Part shown: positions 22,322 to 34,395 of the stretch, one piece after another
Layout of the letters: each line of letters opens with the position of its first letter
Numbering within the stretch: the stretch's first letter is position 1
The notes under the pieces: generated by a model
The model's database searches: none
The model's input: the letters and a program-made list of their open reading frames with translations, nothing else
What the model was told of the DNA's origin: nothing
Assembly (NCBI GenBank): GCA_022432975.1
Contig: CM039503.1
Location: 51,687,259 to 51,751,258, forward strand
Origin: Begonia masoniana
Taxonomy: Eukaryota; Streptophyta; Magnoliopsida; Cucurbitales; Begoniaceae
DNA: 64,000 bases
Reading direction: 5' to 3'
Translations under genes and position numbers: made by a program

Positions 22322-24377
22322 ATGGCGGCAGCAGTGGAATTCGTGGAAGCTGACAACGCGGAGGCCATTATCGCTAGAATCGAACATAAGTCTAGGAAGA
22401 TCGAAAGCTTGCTCAAACAGTCCGTCAAAGTTTGATTTTGAGTTTTTCTTCCTCTCTCTGATTTTCTGGGTCTTTGTACAAATTTTGTGTCTGCATTCTT
22501 GTAGGTTTAAACCTGTTGAGGCTCTGAAAACTGCTCTCGAAGGCTCGCCTCCACAGACCGGAGATGAGCGGTGCAAGGTTTCAATTCTGACTCTTTCTCT
22601 CAATCCTTTCTTACCCTTTCTGAATCACACTTTGATTGTTTCCTGAAAATCGAGGCGAGATTCAGTTTTTAACGCCAGGAATTGAATCCCGTAATTTTGT
22701 CCACCGATCAAATAAAACTAATGACTTGGAAAGTTGCGTTAAGAATACACGGAATTTTTCATGGTTCCCTCACAATTTAAGAGCTATTTTTGCTTGGTGT
22801 TGTAGAATTTACTGCGATGATAAAATTTATGGTGGGCTAGCTTTCAAGGACGATGCACGTATTCATCATGCCTATGATTAAACTTTATTGAAAATTGAAA
22901 ATTTTTATGGTGCCTGGTGGCCCTTGTTCGTTATGAAATTGCTTACTTTTTTTCAGTAGACAAACGGCAATATCTGTTTTACTGCATTTTCACTTCTATT
23001 TTTCAGTCAGCCAATTGGATCGTGGTGCACAGAGCCATTATGGCTATTAAGGATGTAGATGCAATGTTTTCTTCTTTGGATCCTGAATACTATGATATTC
23101 TCATGAAGTGAGTCGTCTCACTCTGGCCCTCCAAAATTTTGTAGCTTTTGAAGCCTGTTTTCATATTGATTTAATGTAATTGTTAGGAGTTAATTTCTAC
23201 CATTTTGATTGATGCTTCAATTACTGAATTTAGTCATTTTCATTTCAAAAATAGGGAACCTCTTATAGAAGGTTTACGCGAACGAATCCTGATAGTTACG
23301 GTTTTTTCATGTGCCTTTTACTACTTCCTCACTTTTATTGTCTCTTTTATACCTAGAAATGCCCAAATATTAAATAGGTATAGCATTTTGCAAAAGTGAA
23401 ATCTAGTGCCTTTTGGTTTATTAAGAGAATTTTATGAAATAGGGTAGTATTGTGATTAGAAAGGAGAAATACTGATCTTAGTTTCATACATTTTGTAGAA
23501 TCATTTGATTATATGAGGTTTTAGTTTTGATCACTATTGTTGCACATGTTATATTATGAATTGGCAGAAAGCAGAAGTCAGGGTTGAAAGCTTTGATGCT
23601 AGGATATTACATCTAATTTGTTGGCATTTTGATCATCAACTGCAGGGATAGCTTTTTAATTGCATGCATTTTTTATCAGCTTTTAACTGCACACTAATGT
23701 GGTAAACTTCCACAAGAAAATAAAATAATGAAACATGAATAATCAGAGTGTCTGCCTAATCACTTGTTATCACCTTAAGATTAGTCAAATCTTAGTAATT
23801 TTGCAACTCTGTCTAGAATAACTCATTATTTATGCTATTTTTAGTGTTAACAATGTGGATTCTACCAATTTGTTTATGGAAAATTACCCGAGAATGAGGC
23901 GATGACACGAGGGAGGTCTCGTTTACTTTGTTTCTGGATTAGTTGCTTTAATGTGCATGTAGAATTGATCTTGCCTGCAACTTTGGTTCAAAAGCACAGA
24001 ATTACCAATTCGAATGAAATTATCGTCAGATCTATACTACAATTGTGAAGGATGTGTTCTGTGTTTAACTTTTATGTTAGTAGTTGCCTTATCTTGCTAA
24101 TGTCTATTTAAGGTGGAGCTTTAACAACATCTATAACGTGGCGTTTGTTTATCGATAGTGACCATATTCTCACAGTTTAATATTTGAATAGTCTCCGAGT
24201 TTAGAATTCTTAGATTGAGCATATTTTTTTTTCTTACATAGATATCTGTATAGAGGTTTGTCTACCGGAGATCGTCCGACGTGCGACCAATGCCTAAGGA
24301 TACATGAAAAGTTGACAGAGAGAGCAGGTTTGGGATGCATACTTCGTGCCCTCGCGGACACCGTAAATACAGTTTGA
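22322..24377 (+). CDS. ARPC5: Arp2/3 complex subunit 5 (ARPC5, p16-Arc)
   Basis: Four exons: 22322-22419, 22505-22577, 23007-23107 and 24242-24377, all GT-AG, giving 135 residues. The product starts MAAAVEFVEADNAEAIIARI and contains KTALEGSPPQTGDERCKSAN, ANWIVVHRAIMAIKDVDAMF, YLYRGLSTGDRPTCDQCLRI and HEKLTERAGLGCILRALAD, ending VNTV. These blocks match plant ARPC5 (Arabidopsis CROOKED) nearly throughout, and the length is normal. ARPC5 is the smallest subunit of the seven-protein Arp2/3 complex, which nucleates branched actin and is activated by SCAR/WAVE. It is needed for trichome and pavement cell shape in Arabidopsis. The third intron is the longest (1.13 kb). The gene is convergent with the HD-Zip gene, 209 bp away. 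No defects seen. Confidence 0.93.
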
Positions 24378-24586
24378 TCATTAATCAGTGACTGTAATTT
24401 TATAGCACAAACTCCGTTGGCAAGCTCAGAAATAGAGGGTTGAGACTAATGAATTTGATCTGTGCTTCTATCATTCATTCCTCATGCTGGAGGTAAAGGA
24501 TTGGGAAAATGAAGTTATTTGGAAAACTGTTTAGAAAAAGTACTTTTATTTTGATTTTTTGCCGCTTTTGTCTCGAGGTTAGATGA

Positions 24587-25603
24587 TCATGGTCGGAGCG
24601 GCAGCGGGGTCCATGGGATGATTGAACGGTCGGGATTGACCGGGGCGGGAATTGGTTCGGAGAGGGGAAGGGTTGTGGGAGGAGAAAAGTGAAGTGCCCT
24701 CAGCTCCATAATCTCCTTCTCTAACCTCTTGTTTTCCCTGCTCACTTTCTCACACCATTTCTTCATGCACTCACAATCCACCTCCTTTTGCTTCAGCTTC
24801 GTCCTTTTCCACAAAATATTAGTGAAAATGAAGTCGTTATATGATTTGACTTGAATGGTCGAGATTACCCCTCGTTGCATTGAGAATTTACGACTCACCT
24901 TGCTCTTCTGTTCTGAAACCAGACCTCCACTTGTCTAAGTGTCAGTTTCAGTTTCTTCGCCAGCTCCAGCTTTTGCTTCTGAAAACCCGAAAATGGCTCC
25001 TTTTATGAAAATAGCCCTTATTTCGAATTAATTAACGAAAAATGCCACTCACCGGGTTTAGAGTCTTCTCCGCTTTGAACCTTTCTTCTAGCAGCATCGA
25101 CTGCTCCTTAGAAAGCCTCAGCTTCTTCCTCCGTGATTCACCTCCGACTACCCCGCCAGGGACGTCGTCTTCGCCGCTTCCCGGAGAGCAGGAATCCCTC
25201 TCCCCGTCGTTATCGTCTGAAGCTTCTTCCCTTTTTCTTCTCTTCCCGCTTAAGCTCGAAATCGTACTGTTCGGAGAGGACACACCGGGTTCTTCCTCAC
25301 ATTCCACTGTCGCCGGAACTTGATTCACATCGATGCCCCGCAGAAATGACCTTGAATCGGAGTTCCAATCTGGAAAAAAATGTATTATCATTGTGTTATA
25401 ATAAGAAAAAAATTCCTCTTCTTCAAGAGAGAGACAGAATCAAAGCAATGACTTTTTTGGGTTGAGAGAAAGAGACCAAATAGTTGAAAAAGGACATTCT
25501 GGGAACCAGCCTTTGGGTGGCGACTAGCTTGCGAGTGATTCAACGGCAAAGGAGACTGTGTTAAACTCAATGTCAACTCCAATCTTTCATCTTTCTCGCC
25601 CAT
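24587..25603 (-). CDS. HD-Zip class II transcription factor with atypical zipper and no CPSCE motif
   Basis: Exons 25603-25477, 25369-25053, 24978-24899 and 24803-24587 give 246 residues. An EAR-type repression motif (LELTLSL, residues about 8-14) follows the start. An acidic Ser-rich spacer leads to the homeodomain (about 122-178: [18 protein letters not shown] ... [12 protein letters not shown]). The adjoining leucine zipper keeps class II signatures ([26 protein letters not shown]), but two heptad Leu are replaced by Met188 and Val195. The C-terminus is short ([20 protein letters not shown]...) and lacks the CPSCE redox motif usual in this class. Class II members bind CAAT(C/G)ATTG as dimers and mostly repress, acting in shade response and organ polarity; the target of this one is unknown. 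The start at 25603 is preferred because [10 protein letters not shown] matches the family. The splice junction coding FQLF|DWN was placed by frame and consensus. Confidence 0.88.
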
Positions 25604-26316
25604 TTTCTCTCTCAAGTCTCCTTCAAACGTCAACACTTTATCTCTCCTCTTCTCTCTCTTACATCACTGATTTTTTTTCATAGTCATCCTGTTTGGATTC
25701 CGAGAAAGAAGACGGGAAACCAAGGGGAAGGAAAATGGCTGCCCTTTGCATCGTCTTGTCCTCCATGCATGGGATTGCTATATATGCAGGGAGAAAGAGG
25801 AGAGAGAAACACGTGGTAAGATATAATCATGCATCGTCAGACGGGGTATTGCCATTGGCCAAAAGATGATACAAAAGCTAACCAAGAGGCAGAGTTAGTT
25901 TCAACCATGGTTAGGTTAAAAAGCATCAACCTAGTTAGTGACTTTTTATGTTGGTAACTGATTCAAGTTCTTTTAATCACACTATTCACTCCGCTTCTGT
26001 TGATTTCCGCCTTTTTCGCTCATTGACCGCTGACTAAACTACCCTTTAGTTGACATCACGCGCCCATTTACACGTGCTCCTTAACCGCCTTTTGACTTTG
26101 CTTTTTACTTATTTTAATATTTCCAATTAATTTATTTAAAAAGACCAAAAATTTACATGCTTAGCCTTCAAAATATAGTAACATTATGGCCGAATGCGAT
26201 CAGAACGAGGTCGGTCTGACTCAATTTTAGCCTTCAAACTGATCCCTAGAAACCAAAAACTAGTCTATTTCCACTTGATTTTATTTTTTGGTTCGGGCTT
26301 TGACTATTGTTGTAGG
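25604..26316. promoter_or_regulatory. Upstream region of the HD-Zip II gene
   Basis: Pyrimidine-rich stretches near 25610-25660 (ctctctc on the plus strand) lie in the likely leader. No sharp TATA box or repeated site is seen. The region ends at a short hAT element 714 bp from the start codon. Confidence 0.4.
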
Positions 26317-26809
26317 TAGGGTTGTGTAGGACCAGACTGCCTCCCGAGAACCAGACCGAACAGTCGGTTTCGATATGTTATCCATGGTTCTCAGTCCTCC
26401 CATTAGATCTACCGTGAGATTTGGTCCTGTTTACGGTCCATATGTCAAATTCTTGAAAAATCGAGACCTGATCGAGAATAAAAAAAAAATTAAAATAAGT
26501 CTTCAGCCTCGCCTCGCGCTCGCTTGTTCGCCTGCTCGCTTCGCCCCTCGGTGTTCGTCAGTTGCCTGCTCGCCCCGCCTCGCGCTCGCCCTCACGCTCG
26601 CCTGCGAGCAAGCTAGAAGGCTAGAAGCAAAAAAAAAAAAAAATTAATTAAAAAAAAAAGTAGAAATATGGTGGGAGAAATCGAGATTTTCAGTCCGGTC
26701 CCGATTTCTCAAATGGTCGGTTCTGGAATTTGAGAAAAAAATAATGAATCATTCGGTCCAATTTGGTTCCTACTCGGAACCGGACAGAACCGGACCATTC
26801 TCACTCCTA
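26317..26809. mobile_element. Short non-autonomous hAT element, 493 bp
   Basis: Perfect 8-bp duplications gttgtagg (26309-26316, 26810-26817) flank the ends TAGGGTTGTGTAGGACC and TTCTCACTCCTA. The subterminal sequence is rich in CGGTTC and GGACC repeats. The centre has a CTCGC-rich stretch (26510-26615), similar in flavour to the GGCTCG-rich ends of the complete hAT at 49445. Confidence 0.88.
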
Positions 26810-27556
26810 GTTGTAGGTTGACAACATATTGTTTATTATTAATTATTTTAATTTTTAGAAATATTAGGTTTACATTATAATTTCACTCTAACATTCATTT
26901 TAACAAGTCGAGTAGTTGTTATTTTTAAACTATTTATTATTCTATCAATGAGTTGATGACACACAAATGTCAACCACCGTGTGAGTATGTGGTGTTGAAC
27001 GAATTACACTTTTGGTGGTTCAAATTTGAAAATCGAGCACTCGTAGGGTATCTCTCAAAACCAATTAAGAGTTAAAATGGAGAGTGGCAGCGCGTGACTA
27101 ATTGGGAGGGCTGGTTACCGAGATTGGGAAACAGCGTTACGAAGTTAGATGTTAGGGGAACATGAAAACACAAGGAAGAGTTAATTACTTATTAATCTCC
27201 ATTTACTGTTAATTACCTTTCTCCCTCTACTCAATTGAAGGGTGTTTATAATTACTTGAGCGTTACTAGGGCTATTTAAGTAACAACACATGCCTTCCTC
27301 CTATCTCCTGCATGATTAATGACAATTAATTATTGAAAATTCGATTAGTAGTTATATTAGATAGAAATAAATAACGTAATTAATTAATAATAAATCAAGA
27401 TTGAAGTATTCCAATATTTCTTCAGTTGTAGAACAATGAAGAGTTCTTCCATTAATTGGTTATTCGATCAATAAATTACATGCAAGCAATAATTGGTCTG
27501 TTCTTATTGGCACAATGTGACAACGTCTAAAATTTTAAGAATAATGTTACGTTTAA

Positions 27557-27720
27557 TATTTTATTATACTCTTTTAAAATATTCGTAATGTGTTAAATAA
27601 TGATGGATACAATTGATATAGTAAATTAAATATTTATAATTTATTACATTAATTGTATCTTAATTGTATCCATCATTATTTGACACATCAGTATTTATTT
27701 TAAGACAGTAAAATAAGAGA
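27557..27720. repeat. AT-rich hairpin MITE-like element, about 164 bp
   Basis: The inner arms tgttaaataatgatggatac (27591-27610) and its complement (ending 27685) are nearly perfect, and imperfect pairing continues outward to about 27557 and 27720. It could be a Stowaway/Tourist-like or unclassified MITE; no target duplication was found. It lies in AT-rich DNA 26818-28290 with no gene. Confidence 0.65.
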
Positions 27721-28290
27721 CACTCAAATCTTAAACAATTTAATGGTAAATGGTTTATTTATTTAAATATTTAATCCATGAATAAATGATAATGTCTTGA
27801 GAGAATGACAACATGCCTAAGAAAGAGAAACATAGAATAATTAAATATAAATTCTACAACTTAATAATAATATGTTTATATAAGATATAATTTAAGTTCA
27901 TCTTGAAACTATAATTATCCATAAGAGTCTAATCCAAAATATCAAGAACATAATACGACAGTCTAAATCGATATGAATCAATGCATTCGTTTTGTTTTGA
28001 TTATTAAAATAATTGATTTCGTTTTCTTAACCAAATTTTGTAACAATATTTTTTTGTTCAATTTCATCAAATTAAAATAATAAAAATAATAATTATTACG
28101 GTAAATATCAAAATAAATTATGAAGTATGAGATATTTTTCAACTGATACCTTGAATTTTTAATTTCGTCAATTGACACCTCAAATCAACGGACACGATCA
28201 TTGCTAAACTTCGTCAATTGTTCATTTTGACGTTTACACCATATTATTATTAGTTAAGAAATGCTTAATTTGGATAGAAGATCAAAATAT

Positions 28291-29035
28291 TAGGGGTGAG
28301 CAGGACCGGACCGCCTCCCAAGAACCGGACCGGACCAGTGGTTTCGGTCCAGTTTCGGTCGGTCCTCTCGGTTTCTTGGTCCGGGACCGGTCCTCTCAGA
28401 TGAATTCCCATCTGGTTTGGTACGGTCTTTGGTCCAAGTACTAAAATCCCGAACCTGGACCGTGGAACCGAACCCTTCCTAGTTCTTTTTACATTTTTAC
28501 GTTTTTAATTTAATTGTCGGTTAAAGAACCAAATTGTCAAACATTAAAACTAGTTTCTGTTAAGTTCATTGTTAACAAGAAAACCCTTATAATTTTGAAC
28601 AGTTGAATTGAGTTTTCATGTTAAATAGTTGAATTTCATTTGGATATTGAATTTATTTTATCTTATTAGATTTTATTTTAATCATAGTTAGTTTGATTGA
28701 ATTTCTTAGATTTAATTTTAAACATAGATAGTTGACTTAATATATGTTACTTTTAATATATTTAAACATAGATAGTTATTATGTTGATTTTATTGGAAAA
28801 AAAATTTGTATGCAATATTGAAATTTTTTATTTTTTAAATAAAAAAACAAAATTCAGCATTATAATTGGAGAAACCTGGACCGGACCGGGACCGGACCGA
28901 AACTTTCGGTCTGGTCTGGTCTGGTCCTGATCTCTTGTCGGGCCGGTTCTGGGCTTCGGGATAAAAATCCCAAATCCCACGGTCCGGTCCGATACAATCT
29001 CGAAACCGGACCGGACCGGACCATGCTCACCCCTA
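28291..29035. mobile_element. Non-autonomous hAT element, 745 bp
   Basis: Perfect 8-bp duplications caaaatat (28283-28290, 29036-29043) flank TAGGGGTGAGCA and its exact complement TGCTCACCCCTA. The ends carry GGACCGG/CCGGTCC subterminal repeats for about 150 bp. The AT-rich centre is related in inverse orientation to the repeats at 29515-29940, suggesting descent from the larger hAT element beginning at 29302. Confidence 0.92.
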
Positions 29036-29301
29036 CAAAATATGGTGAGGACAAGGAGGTCACGTGGAAGGACATGCATGTGTTCACGTGCACAAGCATC
29101 ACAGTGCGAGTGGCTTCGCATCCCTCGTGCACATCTCCTTTGTCGGTTTTGACGTGCTACCAAATTAGGCTCATCTGAGCACGCCCCATAACACAGCAAA
29201 CCACACGCGCTTCACCAAGTCTTTATTACTTGTTTCCAAATTAATTTTATTGAACTAATATTTTCTATAACATGTAATTTTAATTTCCTAGTATCGTTTA
29301 A

Positions 29302-29450
29302 TAGGGGGTGAGCGCGATCTGGGCCGGTCCAGTTCTAGACACTTCGGAATTTTTATCTCGAGACTGAAACCGGCTCTGGGAGGAACCGGTACCAAACCGG
29401 ATCGAATTTTCGATCCGTTTACGGGTCGGTACTGGTTCCTCCCATCACTT
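29302..29450. mobile_element. Probable terminus of the hAT element that carried the 30188-34395 transposase
   Basis: TAGGGGGTGAGCGCG followed by GGCCGG/CGGTAC repeats looks like a hAT end with subterminal repeats. It is oriented to be the end nearest the transposase C-terminus. No partner end with a matching 8-bp duplication (tcgtttaa on this side) was found; the other side may be lost under the LTR at 35558. Confidence 0.5.
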
Positions 29451-29514
29451 TTTAATTTTTTTTTTAATTTCACAAAAATTATAAATAAATCGAAATGATG
29501 AAAAATAAAATCCA

Positions 29515-29940
29515 CTTATATTAATTCAACTATCTATTATTGAAATTAAATTTAACAAACTCAATCCAACGATCCATGATTAAAATGAAATGTAAGAAAT
29601 TAAATTCAACATAAAAAATTAATCCAACTATATAAAATACAAACTAAATTCAACTATCTAACATTAAAATAAAATGTAAGAAACTAAATTCAACATCTAA
29701 AATTAATCCAACTATCTTATATACAAACTAAATCCAACTATCCAACATTAAAATGAAATGTAAGAAACTATATTCAGCATAAAAAATAATTAAACTATCT
29801 AACATACAAAATAAATCCAACTATCTAATATTAAAATTGAAAGTGAAAAACTAAATTCAACATTCAAAATAAATTCAACTATTCAACTTTAAAATGAAAT
29901 TCAAAAAACTAAATCTAATATCAACTACTTTAAAAATACA
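29515..29940. repeat. Degenerate tandem repeats in the hAT subterminal region
   Basis: A unit of roughly 60 bp recurs, containing aaatccaactatctaa, cattaaaatgaaatgtaaga and actaaattcaacat in order, at least five times with variation. Similar sequence in reverse occurs in the small element at 28620-28760. Confidence 0.65.
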
Positions 29941-30187
29941 AACTAAATAGTAAATTCAACTAATAGTCAATTACATTCCTAATTCTAAGAAATCAATTCC
30001 AAACCGTAATTGCACGAATTAAAAACTGTAAGTCTATAATTGCAATCAATATTAAGTAATCGTGTGTCATCTTCTAGAAAATTTTCACCGGTAGTGGAAT
30101 TTGCAAAATAAAAATATTGAAGACATTAGTTAATTATTAGAGATAAACATGTAAAATAAATAAATATTAAAATATTCGAACCTTCTT

Positions 30188-33100
30188 CTATAGTCGTGAT
30201 AGTACTATCTTTGAAATCATCATCAATGTTTTGAGGAATTTTAAAAAAATTGAATACTTTGAATCAACTTTGAAAGCATATAAGAGCTTCAACACTTTGG
30301 GGAATAGAGAACTGTGAAAGACATCAAGAACATAACCACCACAACTAAAAACAGATTGTGACGCCACCGTAGGAATTGAAATTATCAATATATCTTTCGC
30401 AATTGCACTCAAAACTTGATACTTATCAGAGTTCCTCTTTCACTAAAATAATATGTTAACACTGTCTGAAAAAGTCCATAACTTCTAAGAAAAATATTGA
30501 TCAATCTTTGACATATTATGTAGCACCCGAGAATTTTTTCTCAGTTTAATTAATCGAAAGAATTGGAAAGGAAATAATAAAAAAGTAAAGTAATTAAAAG
30601 TGAATAAATTGGTTAAACTAAAATGTTTATTAAATTAAGTTCGTGAAATTAAGCCGTGAGTTATAATTAAGAACGAGATTTAGCGAAAGTCGAAATGGTC
30701 GGAAACACGGGAGGGCAAAACGGTAAATGAAGATTCGATTAATTAATGGTTATTATTATTATTAAAAATAATAATAAAATCAACAGAATAGCCGAAGCTA
30801 TTCTGTTGAACCCGAGCCCGAGCGCGAGGGGAGTGGAGAGGCGAGGGAGACGACGGCGACGCAGCGCCGTTCACCGGCGATTTCCGACAGCTTCCGGCCA
30901 GACGTCGGCGACAAGCAGGCTCCAGCCCATCTCCGCGCACAAACCGAACGGTGAGCCCTAGTTTCTCCCTGTTTTTGGTTCTGTCGTGGCCGAGGGTGGC
31001 GAGCTCGATTGAGCTCCGATCACCGGCCGTTTTTGGTCACTTCCGGCGTGGGTTTGCCAACCCTTGGGCCGGCTATTGTTGCTTGGCCGTGCAATGCCCA
31101 ATTTAGGCAAAAATCAGTGATGCCGATTTAGGGCATTTCGGTTTTGGTGAGTGTAGCTTCGATTTTTGGTTAAATTATGCTAATTGAGGATATATGTGGT
31201 TGATTGGTGAAGAATTGAGTGAGAATTGATGAAAAATCAAAAAGGGGCATTTTCCGGGAAAAGGGGCAGTTCGGGTTTTCTGCTTTTTGACCTAGTTCCG
31301 GTTATTTGTTTTAAAATTCCTTTTGGCAGATTAAAATAGGTTATTAGAGGAGTACGTGGCCGCTAGAATCATTCGATTCCGATAACCGACGCGAAAGTTA
31401 TGCACGTTCGAAGTTTTGAGTCGGTTTTTACCGAACCCGAATTAGTGGCCCGTTTAGTTAGGTTTTAATTGGATTAGGCTAGAAATAGTAATTTGAGAGT
31501 AATTGGTGAATGTACGCTTGATTTTAATAAAGCTTGAATATTTGTCATAGGTCGAACCATATGTGACGTGATGTGCCAAAACCAGCAAGCTACGGACGAC
31601 AGGTAAGTTCTCGTGACTTACTCTGGCCGATTGGCCTACACCGTACTTCGATGTCGCGTCGAGGATCTTAAAGGATTGTTCGTTTAAAGTTGTTTTGGTT
31701 GGGTAGATAGGTTTAGACATTTAGTAGGTTATTTCTTTTACTGTCCTGATGGTACATATGATTGTTTGTTTATAGCCTTACTGAACTGTTCATGCATCAC
31801 GTATTTTAACTTGGCATGAAAACGAATTTCTGCACTGCACCATGTTTTCTGAAAACCGATGTGGCCCAGAAATTGGGGACTCAGATCTATTGTGCGGACC
31901 GATTGAGGGTCTGGCCAATACCACATTTCATGTACTGTAATTAATGAACGTAATCTGTTATCTGGTCACGCGAGGTGGGGCTCAGGCACGGCTATACGTG
32001 TTGTAAGCGTGTACCCCCCTCCTCTAACCGCACGGGGTAGTCCGACCGCTGGATGGGCCCCCTTCGGTTTGGGGGATGAGATCTCAGTGATATACTGTCT
32101 GCGACGCTCTGTTATGCATGATTTCTGAACTCCATATGCACCGCACGCATCTGCATTTACGTAGAATTTACTGAGCCCGTTAGCTCATAGCGTGTCTGTA
32201 TGGTGTAGGTGATCCTGACATAGGTGAGGACGAGATCCTTCCACCTGAGGAGTGATGCAGTTGACGGAGGATGGCTCGCGGGGTGTGCTGGCGCAGTCGA
32301 TGCTTGACCGACCCGTGGGGAAGTATGTATAGGTTTTGAGGGTTTTTGGAGTGTTTTAGGCTGATGGTGAAATTGTGTAGAACATTTTAGGATGCTTGGT
32401 TCTGGTTAGGTGTTAGATTTTCATGTTGATGTTTCAAACGTTTTGTTTAAGCCATTAATTTAACGTTATGAGAACGTATGAATGTTTTGGGCAGAGTTAC
32501 GAGAACGTATGAATGTTTGGAAAGTTTATGTAAAATGTATAATTGAAATGGAGATAGAAATGATATTGTGAAGAAGTGATAAGTTGATAAATTGAGGAAT
32601 GTGGTTTTATGTAAACTGTTTGTGTATGATAAATGAATTTTCTTTAAAGGTTTTCGAGGATGTTTTTAATTGATTTAGAGGCTTAAAAAGAAAAATTTCG
32701 TACGGGAAATTAGGAATAGTATGAGGGTCGTTACATATTACTTTATAATTTCTTTTAGAAAACCCATAAAATAAAGAGTACACTGCAGTTGAACGAGCTT
32801 GCACCAAAGAACTCATTGACTTTGGAGACCTTTGTTGACTATCGTCGGTACTTAGAGGTCTGGTATTTATTGATTGTATCACCTTTATATTCAGTATACA
32901 ACTTTTTAATTACATCATCCACCTACTTTGAGTATTGTGCAGCTCTTTCACTACCAAATAAAATGCCTAAACAATGCCGTAAAAATCTTATTTTGCAACT
33001 TGAATCAAGAACAACAATAACATATACAAGCATCTTTATTTTTTCAAAAAATGCCCAATATTTATCAAACTTCTTTTGTATCTTGATGACCATTCTTCTT

Positions 33101-34395
33101 AGCATCATATTATCACCGTTAGCATATGTATCAATAGCAATCTTCAAATTAAAGATTTCATCTATATATATATTTGATATAATATGCAGAGAAGTAGAAA
33201 CATTAAGTGTCATAGTATGAAATGTTTCTAAGAATTTTATGTATTCTCGAATGCATGACCAATTTTCAATTGTGGGTGAATCATCCTCTCCCATTTCATG
33301 CAAGAAAAAGCTATTATTCTCTGCTAATTTTTCAAAAGGCGTTTCATATTTCCCAGCACTTGACAACATCAAATACGTAGAGTTCCAACGAGTAGGAACA
33401 TCGAGCGACAAATTACTTTTACAAGTCATTTTAACTGCATCAATGCAGACTTTAAATTGTTGCAATCTTCCCAGAGAAGACCTTACGTACTTGACAACTT
33501 TTCATACCATCGCTATGGACTCATCATGTTCTTTCAAACTATTAGAAACGATCAAATTTAGGACATGTGCAAAACATCTCATGTGCATATGATCGCCATG
33601 TAAAATCAACCACTTTCAATTTCGAATTGTCTTCGTCAAATAAGAAATAGCAACGTCGTTGAAACACGTATTGTCAACGGTTACGGTTGTAACTTTTTTA
33701 ATTTTCCAATTGAGCAAATATTTTTCAACTTCCTTACCAATAGATTCACCATTATGGTTCAGAATCAAACAAAAATTCAATACCTTCTTTTGCATATTCC
33801 ACTCTTGATCAATATAATGACATGTCAGCACCATTTAATTTAATTTTAAATAGACGTCCATGTGTTAGTGGTCAAATATACCATTTGGGATGTTGACAAA
33901 AAATACTTCTTCAACTTGCTTCTTTCTTTTTGAAAGATCTTGCTAACATCTCATGCAATTGTTCTAGATGGCATAATAAACTTGGGATTTAGACAAAAAC
34001 AAAATGTCCTAAAAGAAATTCCGTCAACAACTTTCAGTGGTAATTCATCCAAGATAATCATCTTTGTGAGAAATTCTCGAGCAGCCATTAGTAAATATGG
34101 CACTGGCAATCTTGCTCTCATTAGGTTTAAAGATCAAAGTTGATTACTTACTATCTAAATTTCGTGGAAATTTTTTGCATACTTTAATATTTTTTATTAA
34201 ACTTAAAGTCTCATTTTTCGTCGAGTGTACAACGTAAATTTGCCCACAATAATTACATTTAGCTGAATCAGTATTTGGTATCCTACTGTAGTGAATCCAG
34301 GCTAGAGACTTACTTCTTTTCGATTCCACATGTGAATTTTCACTAAGAGTATCCATCCTACGTAAAGCAAAAAAATATTTTATGCAATTAATCAT
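30188..34395 (-). pseudogene. Degraded hAT transposase split by a solo LTR
   Basis: Read leftward from 34395: a BED-type zinc finger segment (SLAWIHYSRIP, AKCNYCGQIY); an RNase H-like part (MVLTCHYIDQEWNMQKKVLN, TVTVDNTCFNDVA) at 33834-33616; a middle part (DVPTRWNSTYLMLSSA) at 33465-32923; and, after the solo LTR at 30519-32735, the dimerisation domain (DILIISIPTVASQSVFSCGG) at 30412-30188. The order matches hAT transposases, but stops and shifts break it in several places. It is more decayed than, and different in sequence from, the intact transposase at 50709. Confidence 0.88.
30519..32735 (+). mobile_element. Solo LTR, 2217 bp, inside the hAT transposase pseudogene
   Basis: The 5-bp duplications tatta (30514-30518, 32736-32740) flank TGTAGCACCCGAG...GGGTCGTTACA, with no internal retrotransposon sequence. 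Its stretch 31600-32330 is clearly related to the LTRs of gypsy B (46440-47110 and 55500-56160), for example ggccgattgg, ctgttatctggtcac, cacctgaggag and gctggcgcagtcgatgctt. It is therefore an older or sister-lineage LTR of that gypsy group, left by recombination between two LTRs. Confidence 0.9.

Noticed and set aside
28828..29199. Frames over 28291-29515 with RTGP-like repeats
   Set aside because: They result from GGACCGG subterminal repeats of hAT elements.
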